DNA of 64,000 nt, taken from positions 20,876,127 to 20,940,126 of the forward strand of contig NC_058495.1 in NCBI RefSeq assembly GCF_020382885.2, written 5' to 3'. Of this stretch, positions 40,187 through 50,800 are shown piece after piece. The notes under the pieces are model-generated. The model did not search any database, was not told where the DNA came from, and worked only from the letters and a program-made list of their open reading frames with translations. Position 1 is the first letter of the stretch. Each line of letters opens with the position of its first letter. A program made the position numbers and the translations under genes. The DNA is from Scatophagus argus (lineage: Eukaryota; Chordata; Actinopteri; Scatophagidae).

Positions 40187-42934
40187 ATGTTTTTGATGGC
40201 CTGGTTCGGCTACAGCCGCCTGTATTCGGTGTTTGAATGGTTATGTCGCAGATTGTATGCCTTGTGGCGCTGTACTGCAGCAGTGGTTCGTCCTATAGTA
40301 CGCTATGCATTTTTAGCGATAAAGAATCCCAGAAGATGCCAGGATGAACCTGAACCCGGCCATGAAGACGAACTCCGAGAGGGGGGCAGCGAAGGTCAGC
40401 CGCGTGCCGCAGGCAGCAAGCTGCCAGTTCGTGAGGACCGCGACCAGTCTGATAACGACAGGTACCCGGTCGAGCAAAGGTACGAAGAGGGAAATGATGA
40501 TGATGATGGTGATGATGACATTGACAGCGACAGCGACGAGTATCGAGTTCAGACCACAGATGAGTTGTACTGCGGCTATGATTCAACCTGGGAGACCGAG
40601 GAGGACCAGGAGACCACAGTGAGGAGAACCAGGCAGAGAGCGTGGGGAAACCCATCCGCTGGACACGTGAGTAAAGCGGAGGCCTTAAACTATCCTCTAC
40701 AGCTGGTTTCCCGTCATGAGCACATTGGAATAATGCCGTATTTTCAGATTTTATGTATGTCTTCTGGCAATCTTTCAGTAAGCCTTATTATGTGGGGAAT
40801 TACTTTACTTCAATTTGAAGACGGTTGGTACATTTTCAACATTTCTTTGGCCAGAATTTACTGCAATGTTTGTTGTTAGGCCAGGTACAAATACCATTGG
40901 TGGAAGCAGTATTCACATCCTGGATATGACCCTGAAAATATTCCACTCTAAGTCCCACTTCATGGTATTATGTGTCAAGTATTAGCAGCAAAATTTACAT
41001 ACAGTATTAAAGTAGAAGTACTCAGTATGCAGTAAAATGTTGCATCAGTATTTTAGTATTATATCAGATGTTGTGGGATTGATGTGTGTATGTTGCACTT
41101 TACTGCGGTAGATGTTTAAGGTTAAGTTAATTTTATCTACTTTATATTCAGTTGGATAGTTTAATTTATACAGCAATGCATCCCTTTCTGTAATATTATC
41201 ATGTTTATAGTATCATTGTCAGTATTTCATCAGCTCAGAAAAACAGCACTGTTGCCAGCTTTGTGGTTATAACCTTTCTGAGTAATTCAAGAAGGTTTTA
41301 AATTAATTAATTAGCTAGTAAGATAATCTTTTCAACACGTGAAGGGGCACCAAATCACCAAATATGAAGATACATGGGCACTAGTCGTGAAGGTTATGAA
41401 AAGTCTGAAGAGTAATTTTTAACTAAAGCTGACAAATATAGTGGGGTAAAGACACAATTAAAAAAAAACTACTAAATGTCCTGAGTTTAAACTAACCTGC
41501 ATTCATTTTCTGTCCAGCATTACAAGTTCCGCAGATTTGAAAATGCTTCAAGAGACATGCAGAACTACAGGCATCACTACCCTGTATGTTACACACACGC
41601 AGTCACACACACATTCACACATGCACACACACAGATGTGTAGCCTACAGAATACACTGTCCCATGTTTAAGTATAAGCCAAGCACAAATTGTTCTTTTAT
41701 ATTTCTCAGAACAGGCCCCAGCAATGGATAATGCCAGTAAGTACCCATGATGACTTTGTATTAGGACTTATTAAATGATTTTGTTATTATTCACTAAAAA
41801 AAATAAAAGTCTAAGTGCAGTGTTCTTCTGTTCAGCAGGATGACATGCCTAACTTGAACTTCTACCTTGGACAAACACCCTCTTTACCTGATGGTAGGCC
41901 TCCAGTTAAAAGCATGCTGTTGAAATCCATTAATATAAATTAAACAAGCTCTATTCTGTGATGTGTCAAATCAGTGTAACTTAAATTTAAATTGACATTA
42001 GAAAGTAGTTGAGCCATCTAGCCGCCATCTATGCAACTATTTATCAGCTATTTACAAATGAACTGACTTCTGGTGACTTGTGTTTGTTATCAGGTGTCTA
42101 CATCCACAGTTTCCACGATGAATGGGCTGAAAACTATGAAGTACTGGAGCGTGTACACACCTATATTCAGTGGTAAATTACTCTATAATCACAGACGTAA
42201 TGTAAAATGTTCACACCCCGTTTCTACAATTTGTTATAAAACTTTCCTTTCAAAGGTTGTTCCCACTGCAAGAACCAGGTGTGAACTATGAGGCCACACC
42301 ACTGACAAAGGAAGAAATTAAGGTAGACTACTAAAAGCTACAAAGTTAACAGTTCAAAAGAAAGTGCTTTGCATATTCTGACTGAAGTGCTACCTTTGCT
42401 TTAGTGTTTCCTGGAGAACAGCACTGCAAAGAAAAATCTGCTAAAGTCCTACGACATCATGTTGGACTTTTACGGTATTAAGTTGTGCAACAAGGAAACT
42501 GGGGAAGTCAAGAGAGCGTCAAACTGGATCGAGAGATTTCACAACCTGAACACGTAAGCTCTGAATTTTAGTAAGACAATCTGCTCATTAAAAACAGAGG
42601 CCACTAAACCTATTTATTTGCCTTTTTTAACGGTTTGTTTTCCGACAGTCACACTCATAACAACTTGCGTATCACACGCATCCTGAAGTGCCTGGGAACT
42701 CTGGGGTATGCACACTACCAAGCCCCCCTGGTCCGCTTCTTCCTGGAGGAGACTCTAGTCAACGGTGAACTCCCAAATGTCAAAGACAGTGTTCTCAACT
42801 ACTTCATGTTTGCTGTCCTTGACAAGAGACAACGCAGGGATCTCATCAAGTTTGCCTATTTGAAGTATGACCGTAAATCTGAGTTTGTATGGTGCCCAAA
42901 GAAAATTCAGATGATCTGGTCTAATTCATATTGA
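40187..42934 (+). CDS. ogfr: Opioid growth factor receptor, short fish form (8 exons, 403 aa)
   Basis: OGFr mediates growth inhibition by met-enkephalin and is a nuclear-envelope/nuclear protein in mammals. Exons: 40187-40666, 41518-41583, 41710-41736, 41836-41893, 42094-42172, 42256-42322, 42405-42553, 42649-42934; all junctions are GT-AG and the phases join without a break. Residues about 161-395 match the OGFr conserved region: RDMQNYRHHYP, PNLNFY, GVYIHSFHDEW, HTYIQWLFPLQEPGVN, LDFYGIKL, NNLRITRILKCLGTLG, APLVRFFLEETLV, YFMFAV, KFVW-like EFVW. The CDSTW-type motif before a Glu/Asp-rich stretch (near residue 134) is also OGFr/OGFRL1-like. Odd: residues 2-44 are hydrophobic/aromatic with spaced Arg, absent from human OGFR; residues 98-110 are acidic; the protein stops just after the conserved domain, with no C-terminal 20-residue repeats. 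OGFRL1 is the alternative, but adjacency to dido1 favours ogfr. Confidence 0.85.
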
Positions 42935-44335
42935 TACTATGTACTAATTGTCATTTAGTACAGGAACATGATGCAACATGTGTGACGTTGGTTGTCAGTC
43001 ACACTGCAGCTTTGGAAAATGTTTTCTGAACATTTGATTCTATGTTTTGCTTTCCAAGACTTTTTATGTTATGGAGTGGGTAAGTGGGACAGATGAAGAA
43101 CTGTCAGAACTAGAAGCTCAAATGACTCTTCACAATTCTAATGATGAAAAATGTTCATTCTGTTTTCTTGTTTTTATATTGTTTAATACCTAAATGCCTT
43201 AAATGATTAGTCCTCTCACTCCTGTATTTATTTTTGCAGGTTCTGAACAGATATTGTTTCATTTAAAATTTGATTAACATTTGTACATTATACTACTGAC
43301 ATCTTTCGGACATGTTGTGTTTATCATGCAAAGCTTTAAAAGAACAAAGTGATTTGGTTCTTCAAATATTCTTCCTTATGTTGTTTCCTTACCTTTTTGA
43401 CTTTTCTGTGACTTTCTGTAGTGTCTATCAGATGTAAGGGTGTGTACATCTTTTGACATTTATAGACTGTGTTCACAATATTTAAGAACAAAGATTTGCA
43501 TTGTGTTGAGATCTGTGCTTTGTTAAATGATGATATAAACTGCAATTTCAGGATGAGCCACAAAGTCAAAAGCAGCTTGTTTCGGAGGTATCACAACAGC
43601 ACCATCTGCACTGCATTAAATAGCCGTGGTGCCTCCTAACTTCCCAGAATCACTCTCGTATTACTCAATCACAACGTGAAAACAAGGCAACCTATTAAGA
43701 GACTTAAATCATATTTTACACCAAAAAATGTGAAAATACAACAGAGAGAAAAATATGTCATCAAACGGGTTTAATTGGTTGAACTGAAACAAAATCAGGA
43801 CATCTCACTGACGACCATTGATGCAGTGTATACTGTAGATAGTTGGAGCCTTAAAGTTCAAACCTGCTGGACATATAAACACACGTACGTGTGTAAATAG
43901 TTTTGCCTTAACATTCACAATATCCATTTCAGATATATGGCTTTTAATTTCTCTACTTAGAAAAGTATGATTAAAAACATCAGTATATACACAAATACAT
44001 TCATATTTACATATTGCAAATGGTGTGTTAATCAGTTACATTATTGTTTTCTTAAAAAAAATGTTTTGAAGGGACAAAGGTACATGTAACAGGACTCAGT
44101 AGCCTACTTAATACATCTTGTACACAAGCAATGAAATGGCCTTTTTCAAATGTGATAAAACTAATTAGAAAGCTTTTAAGTGACAATAAGAATACAAATA
44201 TTGTCAAACGTTATTTCTAGTAGAAACACAACTGTGGAAATTTAACTAAATACTATTAATCTACATTTACACTGATAACTTCAACTGAGATCAAATGTCT
44301 CTCAAAACTGTAATGTTGTGTCCACAGAATAGAGA
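42935..44335. other. Convergent 3' region between ogfr and dido1
   Basis: 1.4 kb separates the two stop codons and must contain both 3'UTRs. Possible poly(A) signals: ATTAAA on the plus strand near 43614 for ogfr; on the minus strand ATTAAA at 43770-43775, and further away AATAAA at 43225-43230, for dido1. If the distant ones are used the transcripts overlap tail to tail. No other gene or repeat is seen. Confidence 0.45.
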
Positions 44336-47300
44336 CTAGGATATGCTCTTGTCGTTTTCTGCAGTTTTATCACTCTCCTTGGGTGTATCATGTTTACTGT
44401 CCTTTTTCTCCTCTCTCTTTTCTCTGCTTCTGCTCCTGTCCCGACGGTCTCTGTCTTTGTCCCGGTCTCTCTCTCTCTCCCTGTCTCTGTCCCTGCCTCG
44501 GTCTTTACCACGGTCTCTGTCCCTGTCACGTTCCCTGCTTCGGGATCTATCCCGTCTTCTGTCCCTGTCCCTATCTCGCTCTCGATCTCGGTCACGGTCA
44601 CGGTCTCGGTCTCGGTCTCGGTCACGGTCACGGTCACGGTCTCGGTCTCGGTTTCTCCCTCTGTCACGTTCGTAGTCCCTCCTGTCAGTATCCCTAGGTC
44701 TGTCTCTTTCCCTGTCTCTCTCCCGGTCTCTCCTCTTGTCTGTGTCTTGATCCCTGTGTCGTTCTCCCTCCGACTCCCTGTGCCTCTCGCCCTCCTTCGC
44801 TTTGCTGCGGTCTCTTTCTCGGCTACGCTCACGATCACGGTCCCTTTCTCTGCCTCTATCCCAATCTCGCTCTCTGCTCCATCTCTTGACCTGGCCCCTG
44901 TCCCATGACGGCCTGCCAGGGTGAAGGACTTCCCGTTCTCTTTCCCTCCGACGGTCCTCGGACAGCTCCCTTGGTCTCTCTTCAGAGGGCTGTGAGGGAC
45001 CAGGAGGAGGTTCTCTGTGGCCTCCTTCGAAACGACTGAAGCGATCTCCACCGTGGGGCTCCGAGTCCTCTCGGGTGGAGCTGCTCCTCCTTCTGATCTC
45101 AGGAGAGTGCCGTCGCCAGTGGTCATCCCTGTGCAGGTCAGGACTGTGGGCTCCCATGCGACTTGAAAGACCTAAGGGAGCCTCTGGAGGAGTTGGCAGT
45201 AGCGGCCCACTGTGGCGAACAGGTCTAGCCTCATCAGAGTGTCTATCAAAGCGGTACCGCTCTGATCCTCCAAAATGCTGAGAAGGGTGGGGTCTAGTCT
45301 CATGAGATGGAGGACCTCTGAGCTCATCAAAAGATCCTCGATGAGGTGGTGAAGAGTGTGGTCTGGAGCTCCCATATTGGTGATGTGGACTGAAGTGTTG
45401 TCCACTCATCTCACCACTGGAAGGTGGGCCTCTTCTGTCCTCATACTGGTTAGGTGGAGGTCCCCGGTATGCTGGACCTGGTGAAAGACCCTGATTATCT
45501 TTAAAAACATGGCCAGAGTTTGGATTCTGGTCCACATTTAGCTTAAAAGAGTTAGAATTTTCTTTATTATATTGTTCTGCTGGGCCTCGAGGTTGGTCTA
45601 TCACTGAGGGATGAGCCCCATGCTCACCATACTGAGATGGTGGGGGACCCCTAGGCCCTGGAAAGTGGGACGGAGGAGGGACTCTGTTATCAAAGTGAGG
45701 TGGAGGTGGCCCTGTGAAAGGTGGAGGAGGACCTCTGTTTGCAGGGAAATTGTATGGTGGTGGTGGACCAGCGAATCTTGGTGGAGGCAAACTGTTCTGT
45801 CCATCAAAAGCAGGAGGTGGGGGGAGGCCTGGAGGGGGGCCTTGTTGTCCAATGTGCTGAGGGGGAACGGAGGGATCAAACATTTGAGGAGCAGGGCCTC
45901 TTTGGGCCATGGGAGAGAATGGTGGTGGTCCTCTGGGTGGCATGATATTCTGAGGAGGAGGTCCAGGAGGAGGCTGCTGCTGCGGTGGAGGTTGGGTGCC
46001 TGTCCACTGATTTTGGTAGGGAGGGTATGCAGCTGGAGGTGGGCCATACTGCTGGCTGCTGTCACCCTGCATGGGGGGAGGACCACGTAGAGGGGGAGGA
46101 ACATGAATGGGTGGGGGGTGTCCCTGCATAGGAGGGGGGCCTGACATTGGAGGAAGAGCCTGCATGGGTGGTGGCACAGACATCGGCGGAGGCCTCATAA
46201 TCATGGTTTGTCCCTGCATCAGATGGGGTGGGGGGAAGTTGGACGGTGGGGGAATGTCACCTGGAGGTCTGTACTTGCTGTCAAAGCCTGACGCTGACAT
46301 GTGATGCGGCATATGATGGGACTGAGTGTCACCCAATGTTGTGCTCTGAGTGAGTACTGGGATTGTTGAAGTTACTGTGGATGTGCTTGCCAGCTCATTG
46401 TAATAACTTGTGGTTGGTGTATCTTGGCTATTCTCCTCATACTCTGAGTCCTCACCAGTTTTTAAAATACTGGCAGCGTTTGGCCAAATACTGTACTTGT
46501 CCATCTCTGTTTCTGCTTTGACTGGCTCAGCTTCCTCATTTTTCACTTCTTTCTCATCCAAGTAGTTGACCTCCATGTCAGGTTCCACCTCCTCTCCCAA
46601 TAATGGAATTGACACCTCGGCCTTATCCAACTCCGGGAAAGGTAGCATCTCGCTTTTCACTTCCTCCTGAGGCAGTGATGTTTCTGGGACTGGTGGGGAG
46701 TCTGGGACCTCAGCTACATTAGATGGCTGATTTTCTTGTATCACAGGCTGTGAAAGAGTAGAATCAGGCAACTCAGCAGATGTCTCATCTTTCTCCTCAG
46801 GTTCATCAGTCAGTTTTTTGCTAGTTGCAGCTTGGCGAGGATCCCTGCTCTGTCGGGGATCTCTTTTCTGGTTGATCAAGGGAGCTGCTGATGAAGACTT
46901 AACTAGTTCTTCAACTTTTTTCCCAAGCTGCAGTAGCTGAGTATTGGCCAACAAGGATTTGGCAGGTTGAGTTAGGAGTGTGTCTGGAAGAGTCGATGTC
47001 GCACCAGGAGTACCTGTGGATGACATTTGCTGTTCTCCTTGTTTCTGGAATGTTTGATCCCCAAACTGTTTAAGGCTTTCCAAGATCTTTTGTGGATCAG
47101 TTATAGATTCAGCCTTAGTTTGGATGGGTACTAAAGTTTTGACGTCATCAAAAATGGAGTCATCCTCTGGGTCGTAAGCCACATCATCACTTTCATTTGC
47201 AACCACCTCTGGCTGCTTAGTGATTTCAAGTTTACATGTTACATCAACAGGCTTCTTGGGCACATTGTAACCCCTACTTGGGTCATACTCTTCTTCTGGG

Positions 47301-47871
47301 TCATATGGTCGGTCATCTTCATCATCTTCAACCTGTTTCTCTTTAGAAATCTGTGCATACTGCTGTACAATGGGGTCTAGCATTGTAGCAGGCGGGACGG
47401 AGAGTTCTCCACCCTGATCAGATGGAGAGTTGGAAGCTTCAGAGTCGAGCTTTTTCTTGCCAAAAAGAGTGTTGAGGATGGTCTGAAGAGGAGTGGCAGC
47501 TGCTGCAGAGGAAGCGACAGAGCTGGATGAAGATGGGGAGTCCTTGCCAGTCGTAGTGGATGTGGCTGGTGCTTTGACAGAGGACAAGAAGGAAAGGACT
47601 GAGGAGGCGTTCACAGCGCTGCTTATGGTCTCAGAGGAATTGGATGGAGGTGACCCTGGAGGAGTCGTGCTGAAAGGGATTTCAAGACTCTGCCGTGTAC
47701 TTCTTTCTGCTCTGACTGAAGGAGATGGCTTTGGAAGACCAGTGTCATCAGGATCTTTGGTTTGAGTCTTGGACCGCTTTTCCTCACTTTCCAATGGAGC
47801 ACCAGCTCGCTTTCTGTCTTTCTGGCAGATCAGCAGCCCCAAGAGGAGGTTAGGACGAGCTGGTTCAAGCC
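44336..47871 (-). other. dido1: dido1 last coding exon: acidic, proline-rich and RD/RE-repeat tail
   Basis: A 3,536-base exon (about residues 1424-2601). From its start it encodes ARPNLLLGLLICQK right after SPOC, a Ser/Thr/Pro stretch containing STTPPGSPP, a short LQTILNTLFGKKK helix, DRPYDPEEEYDPSRGY and VAYDPEDDSIFDDVK, then a Pro/Gly/Met-rich region (repeated PPPM and RGPPP). It ends in several hundred residues of Arg with Asp, Glu or Ser. Human DIDO3 shares the layout. The tail resembles splicing-factor RD/RS domains and is expected to be disordered and to mediate RNA or condensate interactions. Confidence 0.88.
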
Positions 47872-50800
47872 CTGCAAGAAGGACAAAACCAGAATCTTAG
47901 AAAACACACATGTTCATAATGGTTATTCAGCAAATGACAAAGCTATCAATATAACTTTGTCATTAAACATACTGATAACAAAAACAAAAGTAAAGAGTGC
48001 CAGGTGCAGAGAAAGGTTTATCACCAGGATTGTGTTGGTGAGTGAAATGATTTGTGAATGTACAACCACACAAACTGAAAGTTCCTACTAAAATTTCATC
48101 ACTACAAGCCTGGACATAGAAACATCAGACAAATTCAAGATGTATAATATTATTTTTCTGAGGTTACTCAATAAAAGTAAAAACCTCATGTATCCAGTAT
48201 TCTCTTTTTAAGGCACAATATGCAGTATTACACCTACTGATGTTTGAGGCCTTCCGAGATGGACAACCTTTGTTTACTTTGTACTTACCACAGCAGCAAT
48301 AGCCATGTGGGCACTGTTAACAGTGTTCAACGATCAATGGTTGAGTGATTTATATATAAAAATATATTTCTATATATACATATTTATATAAGTTTAGATC
48401 AAGTGCTGATTCCTGACTTGGGAAAACATGTTAAAACAACATTTTTGGTTTACTTCAGTGGTGTAGCATGTTACCATATTAACACCAGTATGCTATAAAA
48501 TGACTGACACATATCGCATATGTATGAGCCAAAACAACAGGCTGAAACTGGACTCAAATGGCACCAACCTGAGATGCAAACTTGCTTTATTAGAAATGTG
48601 TGATACAAAGTCAGACACACAGCAGAGAACAAAGCAGCTCTTATATTGACAGACGGGGTCCCCTACAGTATAAACCCATGAATCAGAACAAGCCCTCATT
48701 TCAACCGGAGTCCAAAAACAAGGGTGACACTAAAAATACTCACCACATGTACAAAGACAAAAAAAACAACAACCCACAATCTAATAGCAAAAACATTAAG
48801 GTAAATACAATTACATTGCATGTCCCCACAAAGTTATTTGTGTACACCTTTAAATGCTTACCTGGCCCATCAAACGGTAACAGTTTGGAGGGTAATGGGT
48901 CCTTTGAGCCCAGCGGGATGAGATAGAGGTCCTTGATGCGGCGATTGTTATTTGCAACCACACCAAATCGTTTCCTGCTGCTAAAGTAAGAGAAGAGAGA
49001 GACATATGCCACCTCTTCTTCCTCTGTGGCTGGGTGAAAACGAATGAGACAAAGTTCCTGCAAACACAGACAGCAAAAACCAGCGTGTAAGTGAAACAAG
49101 GCCTTTAAATAAAGATGTTAAGGATGATGAGGATAATTTTTCTCCAAACATACCTTGGAGAGTGAGGTCTTCAGTTTCCCGACATAGTCCCACACAGTGT
49201 TTGGAGATATGCGTCCTCCAATATGAATGGTGTCTGGCAAATCCTGTACAACAGTGACAACACTAAGTCTGATGCTTTTGCTCAGATGTATGTCCAAACG
49301 TTTAGCTTTAAAGTTAAAAGTGAAATTGGGCCTAATAGCCAGGTAAATTACTAACCTCCTTCAGATGTTCAAAAGATCCTGATACCAGGTAAGCCTTGGT
49401 CACAAACTTAGCCACAGACTGCATGTTGATAAGTCCTTTCCAAATTTTCTCTTGACCATGGAGGAAGATTGCCGTCTCACCCTCAGGAGAAGCTTCAGAT
49501 GTACTGTAAAACCAAAACCATTTTCCTTTTAGAAAATAAAGCCAAAACTTAAGGCTCAAGCCTATACACAATTTATCATGTACAGATCATTATCATGAAA
49601 ACAATTACATTGCCCATCAAATGCTAAAGAAGCACCACAAACTGTTTAAAAATGTTATTTTTTGTACATACACAGCATATTCTCATGCCATTTTAGTACA
49701 AGATAAACAGCCAACAAATGATGATACAAACTAAGCAATGCATTCAAGAGTTGATCTATAAAACTGTGATGAGATTAAGCACCTTATTTTCGGTAGTTTG
49801 GACATAGCTACTGAAGGTGGAGGAGCTGGGGGCTTCGGAAGTGGTGGCTTGGGTCCGACATCCACTGGAACACTAAGAGGAGCTGGGAGTGGTTCTGCTG
49901 AGTTGTTGATGGTTTTTTCTGGGGCGGTGTAGGTGACAGTCACACCAGAGCTGTGCCTGGCCATGCGGGGGTCTCTGCGGGTGATGCTGACAGAAGACAC
50001 AGTAGGGGCAATCGGTGCAGAAACCGGAGCTGGAGGTACCAACATATTAAGGTCCTCCTGATAAAACTGCGGATGTGATTCTGGTACTGCTGTCTCCATG
50101 TTAGACTGGTAGGATGAAGGGACAGGGTGTTGGTGGGCTAAAGGGTCTTGGTGCTGGTAGGTTGTGGGGACCTGTGGTTGGCTGGCAGGATGGACATCCA
50201 CCGATCTGGATGAATGCAGCTCTTGTCTGGGTGGCTTAGTTTCAGGCTTCTTAGTCAGTTTGGCTTTCTTAGCTGCAGGCTCATCTTCCATCTTCTGACC
50301 TAGAGGGCAAGATTTAAAAAAAATATAATCAAGTTGTCTGCTGTATAACATATAATCCACTGGATGAATATAACCCTGACACTTCATGTCATCATTTCAT
50401 TTACCTGTGCATATTTTACAGTTGAGGTCAAAAAGATGAGTCCTGTGTTCAGAGGTGGTGTCTTTCAGCATGGCACTGAAAATGTCTGGCATGCTGCTGC
50501 CACTGTTTCCCTCAACAGCAGAGAGCTGTGCTGAAGTTGACTCATCTTGGTCCTGTCGACACAGAAAAGAGGATCTGCGTCAAATTTAATGCTAACATAA
50601 CAGCTAGAATTCTGAATTATTATCATGCACTACATTTTGGGCATGGTAGATTCGAGTATGTTTAATGACCAACAATGATGAAGAAAGACATAGCTTGTAA
50701 AAGAAAGAAATTGCATTGAAGAGGACAGCTGGCAAGATAACTTGCAGTATCTTCACTACAGTCTTTACTTTGCCAGATCCAACAGTTTGTGCGCCACAAA

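Noticed and set aside
44390-44908. 172-codon plus-strand frame (Ser/Val rich) opposite dido1
   Set aside because: Antisense shadow of the same repeat; low complexity and no independent signals.
44302-45126. 274-codon minus-strand frame rich in Thr, Glu and Gly
   Set aside because: It is an alternative frame of the RD/RE hexanucleotide repeats inside the dido1 last exon; the main frame is continuous and matches the family.
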